Origin: Streptomyces sp. NBC_01591
GTDB lineage: Bacteria > Actinomycetota > Actinomycetes > Streptomycetales > Streptomycetaceae
Direction: 5' to 3'
Length of the DNA: 64,000 nt
NCBI RefSeq assembly: GCF_035918155.1
Contig: NZ_CP109327.1
Coordinates: 6,820,001-6,884,000 of the forward strand
Shown: positions 38,081 through 47,089 of the stretch, one piece after another
Layout: each line of letters begins with the position of its first letter
How positions within the stretch are numbered: the stretch's first letter is position 1
Position numbers and translations under genes: made by a program
Notes under the pieces: model-generated
Database searches by the model: none
Told to the model about the DNA's origin: nothing
Seen by the model: only the letters and a program-made list of their open reading frames with translations

Positions 38081-40303
38081 CTACGCGTACGCGCGAACCG
38101 CCACGACGTGCGCCGAAGGAGCTCCGTTGGTCGCCTCGACGACGATCCTCAGCGTCGTCGATGTGACCGGCTCGTCCAGGGTGTGGACCTGGCGGCGCCG
38201 CCGGTTCTCCGTCGTGCGGGAGACGGTCCGCCAGGTGCCGTCCGCGTCGCGCGCCTCGATGCGGTAGTCCCGCAGCAGGGTGGGCAGGGTCTCGAACGGG
38301 GTTTGGTGGTGATGCAGGTTGATCAGGTCCTCGTTGACGTCGTCGTCGGCGAGCACGTCGATCCGGCTGAGCGTGACCGGCTGCGGCCAGGCCAGCTCCA
38401 GCCAGGCTCCGACGCCCTCCCGGAGGGGCTCGGAGACCCACATGTGCGGACCGGCGTACGGGCGCGCGTAGCCGTCCACGGCCTTGGCGGGGGCGTAGGC
38501 GGAGCTCTCACCCGCCCGGAAGCAGAAGGCGCGGCGCAGCAGGCCGTTGTCGGTCCACTCGCGCAGCGGCTGCGGCGATTCGGCGGCCGGGTCCAGTGGA
38601 ATGCGGGTGAATGCGAGCACGCCCGGAGCCGGCCCGTCGGTGCTGTACAGCGCGAGGTCCTCATTGGCCCGTACGACGACGAAGGCGTTGCGGGCGCTCT
38701 CGGGCGACCACCGGAGCTCCGTCCCGACCCACTGCTTCGACCCGGCGGTGACCGGGACGGTGACCGATTCGACGAGGCGGCGGGGTACGTAGTTCTGTCC
38801 GAGCTCCGGGTCGTGGAGCTCGACGACGAGTTCCGTGTCCCGCTCGGCGTCGACGAGCAGTTCGAGGCCGGTCAGCTCCGGGTCGACGGGAAGCACCAGG
38901 CCGGCGTCGGCGGTCAGCGGCAGGCGCTCCAGCAGTGATTCGGCGCCGAGGTCCGTGAGGCTGGACGAGGCCGTGACGGTGGCGCGCAGGGCCAGGTCGT
39001 CCGGGTCGGCCGACGCCAGACCGACGACGGAGGCGTCCTCCCGCAGCAGGGTGCGCTGCAGTGCGGGCACGTCGAGCGCGCGCGGGGTCACACCCTGGGC
39101 GGCACACAGCGCGGCGGCGGTGCCCGCGGCCTGGCCGACCGTCGCGCAGGTCGCCATGACCCGGGTCGAGCCGAAGGCGACATGGCTGGCGGAGATGTTG
39201 CGCCCGGCGAAGAGCAGGTTCGTCGTGTTCACCGAGTACAGGCTCCGGTAGGGAATGTGGTAAACCCCGTCCGCGTAGCGCTGCTTGGCGCCGTCCCCGT
39301 CGGCGTACATGCCCTTCGGCGGATGCAGATCGATGGACCACCCGCCGAACGCGACCCGGTCGGCGAATTCGGTCTGGCCGAGGATGTCGCCCTGGTGGAG
39401 CACGTAGTCGCCGAGGAAGCGCCGGTACTCGCGCTTGCCGGGCACCGAACCCACCCACTCCAGCGTCATGTTGGCGGCATCGAACTCGCCCGAGTTCTTG
39501 ATGTGGTCCCAGATGCCGTGGATGACCGCCCACAGCTCGTCACGGATGGCATCGTTGTCATGCACCGTGTCCAGCTCACCGCCGAACTCGATCCACCAGT
39601 ACGCGCAGCCGTTGTCGCCGGACTTGATGATGCGCCGCTGCGGGATCGAGGTCTCGGCGATGTTCTTGGCGAAGGACGGCGGCACGTACTTGACCGGGTG
39701 CCCGGCGTCCTTGGTGTAGAAGAGCAGGGTCGATCCCAGCGTGATGCGATCGGCCTCCTCCGGCGCCCACGGTTCGAGGTACTCCGCCCGGGACTCCCGG
39801 CCGATGCGGTGCCGGGCACCCGCCAGAGCGCCGATCAGACCGTCCCCCGAACAGTCCAGGAACAGCTCGCTCTCGAAGCGGATGTGCCGCTCGGAGCCCA
39901 TCATCCACCCGGTGACGGCGTTGATGTGCCGGGCGTCCTCGGGGCCCTCCGCGTCCACTTCCCTGACGTCGGTGTTGAGGTAGAGCGTGATCCCGGGCTC
40001 GGCCCGGACCGCGTCCAGCACGACCGTGTCCCAGTAGTACGGATTCCCGTCCGGGTTGCGGAACTGGTTCTCGACGAAGAGCTCGCCCATGATGCCGCCC
40101 TCGCGGGCGTTGTGGTTGTTGCCGTGCGCGGTGGCGCCGACGACCCAGACCCGGACTTCGCTGCTTGAATTCCCGCCGAGAACCGGCCGGTTGTTGATGA
40201 GTGCCACGGTACGGCCGAGCCGTGCGGCGGCTATCGCCGCGCAGATACCGGCCAGACCGCCGCCGACGACGGTGATGTCGTGCCGTGCGGTTTCGTGCCT
40301 CAT
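38081..40303 (-). CDS. Large FAD-dependent oxidoreductase with C-terminal discoidin-like domain
   Basis: 740 residues. Residues 1-430 are the FAD_oxidored type: ITVVGGGLAGICAAIAAARLG, RPVLGGNSSSEVRVW, LFLDCSGDGLIGALAGA and LLFAGRNISASHVAFGSTRVMATCA. Residues from about 445 onward contain beta-rich sugar-binding-like modules, the last resembling F5/8-type (PQPVTLSRIDVLADD, VTSTTLRIVVEATNGA). Related two-part flavoproteins are found near polysaccharide degradation genes. There is no signal peptide, although discoidin-like domains usually face outward, so a cytosolic sugar-linked substrate is a guess. Start ATG at 40303 gives the FAD motif directly. Confidence 0.8.
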   Translation of the reverse strand: MRHETARHDITVVGGGLAGICAAIAAARLGRTVALINNRPVLGGNSSSEVRVWVVGATAHGNNHNAREGGIMGELFVENQFRNPDGNPYYWDTVVLDAVRAEPGITLYLNTDVREVDAEGPEDARHINAVTGWMMGSERHIRFESELFLDCSGDGLIGALAGARHRIGRESRAEYLEPWAPEEADRITLGSTLLFYTKDAGHPVKYVPPSFAKNIAETSIPQRRIIKSGDNGCAYWWIEFGGELDTVHDNDAIRDELWAVIHGIWDHIKNSGEFDAANMTLEWVGSVPGKREYRRFLGDYVLHQGDILGQTEFADRVAFGGWSIDLHPPKGMYADGDGAKQRYADGVYHIPYRSLYSVNTTNLLFAGRNISASHVAFGSTRVMATCATVGQAAGTAAALCAAQGVTPRALDVPALQRTLLREDASVVGLASADPDDLALRATVTASSSLTDLGAESLLERLPLTADAGLVLPVDPELTGLELLVDAERDTELVVELHDPELGQNYVPRRLVESVTVPVTAGSKQWVGTELRWSPESARNAFVVVRANEDLALYSTDGPAPGVLAFTRIPLDPAAESPQPLREWTDNGLLRRAFCFRAGESSAYAPAKAVDGYARPYAGPHMWVSEPLREGVGAWLELAWPQPVTLSRIDVLADDDVNEDLINLHHHQTPFETLPTLLRDYRIEARDADGTWRTVSRTTENRRRRQVHTLDEPVTSTTLRIVVEATNGAPSAHVVAVRAYA

Positions 40304-40621
40304 GGTTCACGTCCCATCGGGGGTTGGTTTCGAGGCTGCAGAAGGCATGCCGCACACCGCCGACGGTGAGGTGTCCTTCCCTCTCGGCCGGTGCGGCAGG
40401 TCCCGCGGAGGCGCGCGGAACCAGGCGGGAGCCTATCTCCGCGAACGGCGTCCCGCCGCAGCTTCTTCGATCAACCACCGTCGGCCCGTGGTCCGTTCGT
40501 CCGGTCGGTCCGCCGACTGTTCTGCTGGGCCGAACACGGACCCCGGTCCGGGCAGCGCGAAGGGGGCGGACACCGGCTGCCCGCCCCCTCCGGCACCTCA
40601 ATGGATCAGCACGTCAGCGCG
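40304..40621. other. Intergenic region, 318 bp, between two minus-strand genes
   Basis: No ORF with a believable start lies here. It holds the hairpin 40561-40589 (see below) near the PhoX gene's stop and the upstream region of the FAD oxidoreductase. I see no clear promoter or operator. Confidence 0.5.
40561..40589 (-). terminator. Hairpin downstream of the PhoX-like gene
   Basis: AGGGGGCGG (40561-40569) pairs with CCGCCCCCT (40581-40589), nine base pairs with an 11-base loop. It is on the 3' side of the minus-strand gene ending at 40622. Confidence 0.5.
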
Positions 40622-42022
40622 TCAGCGCCACGGCCCCGTCACCGCGAACGTCGTCCCCGGCGCATAGCAGTTCACGTACATCGTTCCGCCGTCCGGAGCG
40701 AACGTGACCCCGGCGAACTCCCCCCACTCGGGCTCATCCGGCGTCCCGATGTTCTGCCGGCCCCGCGCCATCGCGTACACCTCGCCGCGCCGCGTCACGC
40801 CGAACACATGCTGCGCGCCGCCGCCGTCCTCGCACACCATCAGCCCGCCGTCGGCGGCGAGACAGATGTTGTCCGGGGACTCGCCCGGCAGCTGCACGTC
40901 CGTGCCGGGGCCGAAGACGATCACGAGCGTGAGACGGCGCCGCTTCGGCTCGTACCGCCACACCTGGCCGTAGTGGTCGGCGGCCGACCCCTCCGCGCTG
41001 TGCGCGAAACTGGAGACGAAGTAGACCGAGGACCCGCCCCAGTAGCAGCCCTCCAGCTTCTGCGCGTGCGTGATGCCCTTGGGGCCGAAGTCCTGGAACC
41101 GGATCGGTGTCTCGGCCGCCAGCGGATCCGGTACGGGGACCCACTCGATGCCTTCGAAACTCGCCCCGGTCTCCTGGACCACCGAGAGGTCGGGGACGCC
41201 CGGCACCCGCATGGCCTCCAGATGGCCGCCGGCCCGTAGTGAACCCGTACCGCCGAGCGGTTTGTTCGGCAGGAAGCGGTAGAAGAGCCCGAACGGTTTG
41301 TCGAACGCGTCCTCCGTCTCGTAGACGATTCCGTTCTTCGGGTCGATCGCGATGGCCTCGTGCTGGAAGCGGCCCATCGCGGTGAGCGGCACGGCCCCGG
41401 TGAGGTGCGGATCGGCACCGTCCACCTCGAAGATGAAGCCGTGGTCCTTGGTGTAGCCGTTGGTACCGGCTCTGTCCTCGGTCTCCTCGCAGGTCAGCCA
41501 CGTGTTCCAAGGGGTACGGCCGCCCGCGCAGTTCACCGCCGTACCGGCGATGGCCACGCGTTCGCCGAGGACGTTGTTGCGGCCGTCCAGCTCCAGGGCC
41601 GTACAGCCGCCCTTGCCCATCGGGTCGTAGGTGAGGCCCTCGACGACCGGGACCGGGCGTTTCGCGGTGGCGCGGTTCTCGTGGTTGCGGACCAGGCGGA
41701 CGTGTCCGTGACGGCCCGCGAAGGCGGCCATGCCGTCGTGGTTGCTGGGGACCTGGCCCTCGCCGGAGCGGAGCTGGTCGCCCTCCCGGGACAGGACCCG
41801 GTAGCGGAAGCCCTTCGGGAGGTCGAGCAGACCGTCGGGGTCGGGCACCAGCGGGCCGTACCCGCTGTGGCCGCGGGCGGCCGCGGTACCCGCGAAGAGT
41901 TCGGAGAACGCCCCGGTGAAGGCGATGGAAGCGACGGCCGCGCCGCTGCCGGCCAGGACCTGACGACGGGTGGCGGTCGGCCGTGACGTTTCTTCGGTCA
42001 GGCGTGACGTTTCTGATGACAT
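40622..42022 (-). CDS. PhoX/DUF839 family Tat-exported phosphatase-like protein
   Basis: 466 residues. A twin-arginine signal (TATRRQVLAGSGAAVASIAF) directs export by Tat. The body is the DUF839/PhoX calcium-iron alkaline phosphatase type: EGQVPSNHDGMAAF, NHENRATAKRP, GGRTPWNTWLTCEETE, IVYETEDAFDKPFGLFYRFLP and LPGESPDNICLAADGGLMVCEDG. PhoX enzymes release phosphate outside the cell. Whether this protein keeps activity cannot be judged here. ATG at 42022 has GGGAG nine bases upstream; the frame upstream to 42106 is not signal-like. Confidence 0.85.
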   Translation of the reverse strand: MSSETSRLTEETSRPTATRRQVLAGSGAAVASIAFTGAFSELFAGTAAARGHSGYGPLVPDPDGLLDLPKGFRYRVLSREGDQLRSGEGQVPSNHDGMAAFAGRHGHVRLVRNHENRATAKRPVPVVEGLTYDPMGKGGCTALELDGRNNVLGERVAIAGTAVNCAGGRTPWNTWLTCEETEDRAGTNGYTKDHGFIFEVDGADPHLTGAVPLTAMGRFQHEAIAIDPKNGIVYETEDAFDKPFGLFYRFLPNKPLGGTGSLRAGGHLEAMRVPGVPDLSVVQETGASFEGIEWVPVPDPLAAETPIRFQDFGPKGITHAQKLEGCYWGGSSVYFVSSFAHSAEGSAADHYGQVWRYEPKRRRLTLVIVFGPGTDVQLPGESPDNICLAADGGLMVCEDGGGAQHVFGVTRRGEVYAMARGRQNIGTPDEPEWGEFAGVTFAPDGGTMYVNCYAPGTTFAVTGPWR

Positions 42023-42148
42023 GAGGCAACTCCCTGCTGGCGGACAGGAGAAGTGACCCGCATGTGTGTAGCACGCGTATCGCCGCGCGGGAACCATGCG
42101 GGTCACTGAGACCCTGGGTGTGTCCCGGGCCGGGAGTGGCCGGTGTGG

Positions 42149-42574
42149 TCAGACCAGCGAGGCGGTGAGCGTGATCGTCGTGCCGGTCAGCGCCTGGCTG
42201 ACCGGGCAGTTCGCCTTGGCGCCCTCGGCGGCCTTGATGAAGTCCGCCTCGCCGATACCGGGCACCTCGCCCTGGACGGTGAGGTGGATACCGGTGATGC
42301 CGGTGCCGGGCTGGAGGGTGACGTCGGCCGTGGTGGTCAGCTGGGTCGACGGGGTGCCGGCCGCGGCCAGACCGTGGGCCAGCGCCATCGAGAAGCAGCT
42401 GGAGTGGGCCGCCGCGATGAGCTCCTCGGGGCTGGTCTTTCCGTTCGGCTTCTCCGCGCGGGAAGGCCAGGAGACGTCGAATTCGCCGACGCCGGAGGAG
42501 TCGAGGGTGACGACCCCCTTGCCCTCGAGCAGGTTGCCGTCCCAGACCGTGTGAGCCTGACGTGTGGTTGCCAT
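42149..42574 (-). CDS. OsmC/Ohr family peroxiredoxin-like protein
   Basis: 141 residues. Both redox cysteines are present: Cys60 in AAAHSSCFSMALAH and Cys123 in KANCPVSQALTG. This is the OsmC type that reduces organic peroxides with thiol or lipoyl cofactor. The first strand WDGNLLEGKG and length match. It is the first complete gene after ZapE in the minus direction and is separated from it by a hairpin with a G-run. Confidence 0.9.
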   Translation of the reverse strand: MATTRQAHTVWDGNLLEGKGVVTLDSSGVGEFDVSWPSRAEKPNGKTSPEELIAAAHSSCFSMALAHGLAAAGTPSTQLTTTADVTLQPGTGITGIHLTVQGEVPGIGEADFIKAAEGAKANCPVSQALTGTTITLTASLV

Positions 42575-42614
42575 GCCAAATCCCTTCAAACGGTGTGCGC
42601 GGTTGATACGGGAG

Positions 42615-42648
42615 CCCCTCGGCGCCCAAGGGCCCCGAGGGGGGGGGG
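42615..42648 (-). terminator. Hairpin with a ten-G run, between zapE and osmC
   Basis: CCCCTCGG (42615-42622) pairs with CCGAGGGG (42635-42642). The right arm merges into ten consecutive G residues (42639-42648), unusually long. It probably ends the zapE transcript. Confidence 0.6.
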
Positions 42649-42660
42649 TACGTCCCGAAC

Positions 42661-43752
42661 CTACTGCGCCACCAGCCCCTTCGCGTCGCGCGCCAGCGCC
42701 GTCAGCCGGGAGATCGCCCGGAAGTACTTCTTCCGGTATCCGCCGTTCAGCATCTCTTCGCTGAACAGCCGGTCGAACGGCAACCCGGAGGCGAGCACCG
42801 GGACCTCCCGGTCGTACAGCCGGTCCGCGAGGACGACGAGCCGCAGCGCGGTCGACTGGTCGGGGACCGGCTGGACCTCGGTGAGGCAGACCGCCCGCAG
42901 GCCGTCCGTCAGCGCGCCGTAGCGGCTCGGATGGACCCGGGCGAGATGGTCGAGCAGCGAGGGGAAGTCGTCCAGGCTGGCACCCTCGGTGGCGTACGCC
43001 GCTCTGGTGACCTGCTCGTCGGAGTACGGTGCGGGGGCCTCGGGCAGCCCGCGGTGGCGGTAGTCCTCGCCGTCGATCCGCAGCGGGCGGAAGTGCGCGG
43101 ACAGCCCCTGGATCTCCCGCAGGAAGTCCGCCGCGGCGAACCGGCCCTCGCCGAGCTTGCCCGGCAGCGTGTTGGAGGTGGCGGCGAGCGCGACCCCCGC
43201 CTCGACCAGTCTGCTCAGCAGCGACGACACCAGCACGGTGTCGCCCGGGTCGTCCAGCTCGAACTCGTCGATGCACAGCAGCCGGTGCCCGCTCAGCGTC
43301 TGCACGGTCTGCTGGAAGCCCAGCGCGCCGACCAGATTCGTCAGCTCCACGAAGGTGCCGAACGCCTTCAGCGAGGGGGCGGCGGGGGTGGCGTGCCAGA
43401 GGGAGGCCAGCAGGTGGGTCTTGCCGACGCCGTAGCCGCCGTCGAGGTAGACCCCGAGCGGCGCCGTGGGGGCGGCGGGCTTCTTGCTGAACCACTTGCG
43501 CTTGCCCGAGCCGCTGGCGTGCGCGCCACCGAGCCCGGCCGCGAAGTCGCTCAGGACCTTGACCGCCTCCGTCTGGCTCGGCTGGTTCGGGTCCGGGACA
43601 TATGTATCGAAGCGTACGGAGTCGAAGCGCGGCGGCGGCACCATCTCGGCGACCAGCCGGTCGGCGGGAACGCGGGGCTCGAGTGCGCAGAGGGACAGGG
43701 GGGCCGTTTCGGCTATGGGGCTCTGCCCCGGCAGGGCTGTGGAGGACGACAC
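42661..43752 (-). CDS. zapE: ZapE (AFG1-like) cell-division ATPase
   Basis: 363 residues from the GTG at 43752. The P-loop LDGGYGVGKTHLLASLWH and Walker B RLLCIDEFELDDPGD mark the AFG1/ZapE family. The sequence closes with RLFSEEMLNGGYRKKYFRAISRL. In E. coli ZapE is linked to Z-ring constriction; in Streptomyces the role is unproven. The start is uncertain: the frame also has an ATG at 43791, whose bases overlap the ATG of the divergent gene, so I chose the downstream GTG. Divergent to the RibD-like reductase. Confidence 0.85.
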   Translation of the reverse strand: MSSSTALPGQSPIAETAPLSLCALEPRVPADRLVAEMVPPPRFDSVRFDTYVPDPNQPSQTEAVKVLSDFAAGLGGAHASGSGKRKWFSKKPAAPTAPLGVYLDGGYGVGKTHLLASLWHATPAAPSLKAFGTFVELTNLVGALGFQQTVQTLSGHRLLCIDEFELDDPGDTVLVSSLLSRLVEAGVALAATSNTLPGKLGEGRFAAADFLREIQGLSAHFRPLRIDGEDYRHRGLPEAPAPYSDEQVTRAAYATEGASLDDFPSLLDHLARVHPSRYGALTDGLRAVCLTEVQPVPDQSTALRLVVLADRLYDREVPVLASGLPFDRLFSEEMLNGGYRKKYFRAISRLTALARDAKGLVAQ

Positions 43753-43789
43753 AACTCTCAACCTTAAGCGCCGTGCCAGACTGCAGAAC

Positions 43790-44554
43790 ATGCGACGCCT
43801 CTTCCCTGTGACCGACCTGACACCGGCCGACGACGAGGAGGAGTGGAGTCTGGACGCCCTGGCCGACGCCTACGCCTACCCCGAGCAGGACGGCCCCTGG
43901 CTGCGCGCCAACATGGTTTCGACGCTCGACGGGGCCGCCCAGCACGACGGCCGTTCGCAGCCGATCTCCTGCGCGAGCGACATGCGGATCTTCGGCACCC
44001 TGCGCGGTCTGGCCGATGTGGTGCTGGCCGGGGCGGAGACGGTACGCCTGGAGGGCTACCGCCCCGCCAGGGCCCGCGAGGCCTTCGCCGCCCGCCGGGC
44101 CGCCGCCGGGCAGGGGCCCGCCCCCGCCATCGCCGTGGTGAGCGGCAGTCTGGACCTCGACTTCTCGTTGCCGCTCTTCACCGAGCCGCTCGTCCCGACC
44201 CTCGTGCTGACCGGTGCCGGAGCCCCTCCGGGCCGGATCGAGGAGGCGCGCCGGGCGGGCGCCGAGGTGGTGATCGCGGGGGAGGGCTCCCGGGTGGACC
44301 CCGCCCGGGCCGTACGGGAGCTGGCGGACCGCGGGCTCAAGCGGCTGCTGACCGAGGGCGGCCCGAGGATGCTGGGGCAGTTCGTGGCCGCCGGGGTGCT
44401 GGACGAGCTCTGTCTGACCCTCTCGCCGATGCTGACCGCCGGGGACGCGCAGCGGATCGCGGGCGGTCCCTCGGTGGCCGTGCCGGAACGATTCGCCCTG
44501 GCATCGATGCTGGAAGAGGCCGGGTTCCTCTTCACTCGGTACCGTCGGATCTGA
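43790..44554 (+). CDS. Pyrimidine reductase-type (RibD C-terminal domain) protein
   Basis: 254 residues of the RibD_C fold. Conserved marks are LRANMVSTLDGAA, SCASDMRIFGTLRGLADVVLAGAETVR, KRLLTEGGPRMLGQFVAAGVLDELCLTLSP and GFLFTRY. Free-standing RibD_C proteins are dihydrofolate-reductase-like NADPH reductases, some acting in riboflavin synthesis. No deaminase domain is fused, so assignment to riboflavin is not safe. ATG at 43790. It starts 37 bp from the divergent ZapE GTG. Confidence 0.8.
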   Translation: MRRLFPVTDLTPADDEEEWSLDALADAYAYPEQDGPWLRANMVSTLDGAAQHDGRSQPISCASDMRIFGTLRGLADVVLAGAETVRLEGYRPARAREAFAARRAAAGQGPAPAIAVVSGSLDLDFSLPLFTEPLVPTLVLTGAGAPPGRIEEARRAGAEVVIAGEGSRVDPARAVRELADRGLKRLLTEGGPRMLGQFVAAGVLDELCLTLSPMLTAGDAQRIAGGPSVAVPERFALASMLEEAGFLFTRYRRI

Positions 44555-44612
44555 CAATCAGCGGAATTTGTCGTTCCGGTTAGCTTCCGGTGGGCACAAT
44601 TACTCTCGCAGA

Positions 44613-44630
44613 CCCCGTGTGAGCACGGGG
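44613..44630 (+). terminator. Small hairpin before the next gene
   Basis: CCCCGTG (44613-44619) and CACGGGG (44624-44630) pair around TGAG. The 7-bp stem lies in the gap after the reductase gene and could be a terminator or part of the next gene's leader. Confidence 0.35.
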
Positions 44631-44682
44631 AAGGATGGTTTCAGCAGTGATCGGCGACGGTCACTGAAGCAGAAGGGCGCCC

Positions 44683-45156
44683 GTGGTGTTCACCAGCGTT
44701 TTGATGATCGAGAAGCCCCTCACCTCCGAGGACGTCGAGTTCGTCACCACCCTGCACGGAGAGGAGCAGATCTCCTTCGTCGTGCTCATGCAGCCGCGCG
44801 GTGACCAGGCCGATGTGCTGCTGCGGGCCATCGACGACCTGGCGATGGGCGAACTGAAGGAAGCCGCCCGGGAGAGTGAGGAACCGGAGGGCAAGAACGC
44901 CAGGCAGCCCGCCGAACTGGCGCTCGAAGTTTCACTGGAGGCCCTGCGGCAGGCAGGCTCCGAAGCGGTCGGGCAGGTGATCGAGGACCACCCCCTGGAC
45001 AAGCTGAAGTCCGTGGTCGACGACGCGGAGGCGGACGAGGTCATCGTGCTGACCGCGCCGCACTACGTCGAGGAGTTCTTCCACCGGGACTGGGCTTCCA
45101 GGGCCCGCCACAAGGTCGGCGTACCGGTGCTCAAGCTCTTCGCCCACAGCGAATAG
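44683..45156 (+). CDS. Conserved actinobacterial protein, no assigned function
   Basis: 157 residues, acidic, soluble. It begins VVFTSVLMIEKPLTSEDVEFVTTLHGEE and alternates beta strands and helices (ISFVVLMQPRGDQADVLLRAIDDLA; VIVLTAPHYVEEFFHRDWASRARHKVGVPVLKLF), giving a Rossmann-like, universal-stress-like look. I know similar Streptomyces proteins annotated as indole-3-glycerol phosphate synthase by error; no such motifs are here. GTG at 44683 (GTG at 44686 is the alternative). It precedes murC by 58 bp and is co-oriented. Confidence 0.7.
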   Translation: MVFTSVLMIEKPLTSEDVEFVTTLHGEEQISFVVLMQPRGDQADVLLRAIDDLAMGELKEAARESEEPEGKNARQPAELALEVSLEALRQAGSEAVGQVIEDHPLDKLKSVVDDAEADEVIVLTAPHYVEEFFHRDWASRARHKVGVPVLKLFAHSE

Positions 45157-45214
45157 GCTGGGCGGGCACCTCGTACCGACCCGGTACTCGCATCGACCTG
45201 TGGGAGACACACGC

Positions 45215-46609
45215 ATGGCACCCGGTATTCCTGCCGCCATGGAACGGCCGCACTTCATCGGCATCGGCGGCGCCGGAATGTCGGGCATCGCGAAGATCCT
45301 CGCCCAGCGCGGCGCCAAGGTCGCGGGCAGCGACGCCAAGGAGTCGGGTACCGCCGAGGCACTGCGGGCGCTGGGGGCGACCGTCCACATCGGGCACGCC
45401 GCCGGGCATCTGGCGGACGACGCCTCGTGCGTGGTCGTCTCCAGCGCCATTCGCGCCGACAACCCGGAGCTGCTGCGCGCCGCCGAGCTGTCGGTCCCCG
45501 TCGTGCACCGCTCCGACGCGCTCGCCTCGCTCATGGGCGGCCTGCGCGCCATCGCGGTGGCCGGTACGCACGGCAAGACGACCACCACGTCGATGCTGGC
45601 CGTCGCCCTGACCGAGCTGAACCTCGATCCCTCGTACGCCATCGGCGGCGACCTCGCCGGCCCCGGCACCAACGCCGCGCACGGCGAGGGCGCGATCTTC
45701 GTCGCCGAGGCGGACGAGAGCGACCGCAGCTTCCAGAAGTACGACCCCGAGGTCGCGATCGTCCTCAACGTCGAGCTGGACCACCACGCGAACTACGCCT
45801 CGATGGACGAGATCTACGAGTCGTTCGAGGCGTTCGCCGGCAAGATCGTCCAGGGCGGCACCCTGGTGATCGCCGCCGACCAGGCCGGTGCCGTCGAGCT
45901 GACGGAGCGGGTCCGGGCCCTGTCCTCGCTGAACGTCGTCACCTACGGCGAGTCCGAGACCGCCGACGTACGCGTCCACAAGATCACCCCGCGCGGGCTG
46001 ACCAGCGAGGTCACGGTCGTCCTGAACGGGAAGTACCTCACGTTCACGGTCTCCGTGCCCGGCCGCCACTACGCCCTCAACGCCGTCGCGGCCCTCGCCG
46101 CCGGTGTCGCCCTCGGTGTCCCGGCCCACAACCTGGCCTCGGCCCTCGGCAAGTACACCGGGGTCAAGCGCCGTCTCCAGCTCAAGGGCGAGGCGGCGGG
46201 CGTGCAGGTCATCGACTCGTACGCACACCACCCCACCGAGATGACCGCGGACCTCGAAGCGATGCGCGGCGCCGTGTCCGAGGCCCGCCTCCTGGTCGTG
46301 TTCCAGCCCCACCTCTTCTCCCGCACCCAGGAGCTCGGCACCGAGATGGGCCAGGCCCTCGCGCTGGCCGACGCCTCCGTGGTGCTGGACATCTACCCGG
46401 CCCGCGAGGACCCGATCCCCGGCATCACCAGCGACCTGATCATCGACGCCGCGAGGACCGCGGGAGCCGACGTCACCGCCGTCCACGACAAGGCCGCGGT
46501 CCCCGAGACCATCGCGGGAATGACGAAGCCCGGCGACCTCGTTCTCACCATGGGGGCGGGCGACGTCACGGACCTCGGCCCGCAGATCCTGGACCACCTG
46601 TCGAGCTGA
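45215..46609 (+). CDS. murC: UDP-N-acetylmuramate-L-alanine ligase
   Basis: 464 residues. MurC adds L-Ala to UDP-MurNAc in the cytosol, the first stem-peptide step. The N-terminal UDP-binding loop FIGIGGAGMSGIA, the ATP loop AVAGTHGKTTTTSML, AEADESDRSF and SYAHHPTEM are all present. ATG at 45215 has GGGAGA eight bases upstream; the GTG at 45200 is an alternative. The gene stands outside the main dcw cluster, as in other Streptomyces. It is followed by msrB 9 bp downstream. Confidence 0.95.
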   Translation: MAPGIPAAMERPHFIGIGGAGMSGIAKILAQRGAKVAGSDAKESGTAEALRALGATVHIGHAAGHLADDASCVVVSSAIRADNPELLRAAELSVPVVHRSDALASLMGGLRAIAVAGTHGKTTTTSMLAVALTELNLDPSYAIGGDLAGPGTNAAHGEGAIFVAEADESDRSFQKYDPEVAIVLNVELDHHANYASMDEIYESFEAFAGKIVQGGTLVIAADQAGAVELTERVRALSSLNVVTYGESETADVRVHKITPRGLTSEVTVVLNGKYLTFTVSVPGRHYALNAVAALAAGVALGVPAHNLASALGKYTGVKRRLQLKGEAAGVQVIDSYAHHPTEMTADLEAMRGAVSEARLLVVFQPHLFSRTQELGTEMGQALALADASVVLDIYPAREDPIPGITSDLIIDAARTAGADVTAVHDKAAVPETIAGMTKPGDLVLTMGAGDVTDLGPQILDHLSS

Positions 46610-46618
46610 GGGAGCGAC

Positions 46619-47026
46619 GTGTCGTACGACATCGAGAAGCCGGACGAGCAGTGGCGGGCGGAGCTGACGCCGGCCGAGTACGCGGTCCTGCGCCAGGCCG
46701 GCACCGAACCCGCCTTCGTCGGTGAGTACACCGACACCAAGACCACGGGCGTCTACTCCTGCCGCGCCTGCGGCGCCGACCTGTTCCGCTCGGACACCAA
46801 GTTCGAGTCGCACTGCGGCTGGCCGTCCTTCTACGACCCGAAGGACACGGACGCGGTCGAACTGATCCAGGACCGCAGCCACGGCATGGTCCGCACCGAG
46901 GTCCGCTGCGCACGCTGCGGATCGCACCTCGGCCATGTCTTCGAGGGCGAGGGCTACCCGACCCCGACGGACCAGCGGTACTGCATCAACTCGATCTCGC
47001 TGCGGCTGGCCCCGGACGAGAGCTGA
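46619..47026 (+). CDS. msrB: Peptide-methionine (R)-S-oxide reductase
   Basis: 135 residues. It repairs oxidised methionine in the cytosol. Zinc is held by Cys48/Cys51 (CRAC) and Cys97/Cys100 (CARC). The catalytic Cys122 is in RYCINSISL, and HCGWPSF holds a further Cys66. GTG at 46619 follows GGAG. It is probably cotranscribed with murC. Confidence 0.95.
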   Translation: MSYDIEKPDEQWRAELTPAEYAVLRQAGTEPAFVGEYTDTKTTGVYSCRACGADLFRSDTKFESHCGWPSFYDPKDTDAVELIQDRSHGMVRTEVRCARCGSHLGHVFEGEGYPTPTDQRYCINSISLRLAPDES

Positions 47027-47041
47027 GGGACGAGAACCGAG

Positions 47042-47075
47042 ACGGGTGCCCCGGAACGCGTTCCGGGGCACCCGT
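47042..47075. terminator. Perfect 34-bp palindrome between msrB and the ABC operon
   Basis: The 17-base halves 47042-47058 and 47059-47075 are exact reverse complements with no spacer. It lies between convergent genes and serves as a two-way terminator. GAACGCGTTC is the centre. Confidence 0.85.
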
Positions 47076-47089
47076 TCCGTCGTGCGGAC

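Noticed and set aside
43789..43792. ZapE start at the ATG at 43791
   Set aside because: Its bases lie inside the ATG of the divergent reductase gene and it lacks a ribosome site; GTG 43752 is more likely.
44683..45156. Indole-3-glycerol phosphate synthase
   Set aside because: A name sometimes given to such proteins, but length and motifs do not fit the TIM-barrel enzyme.
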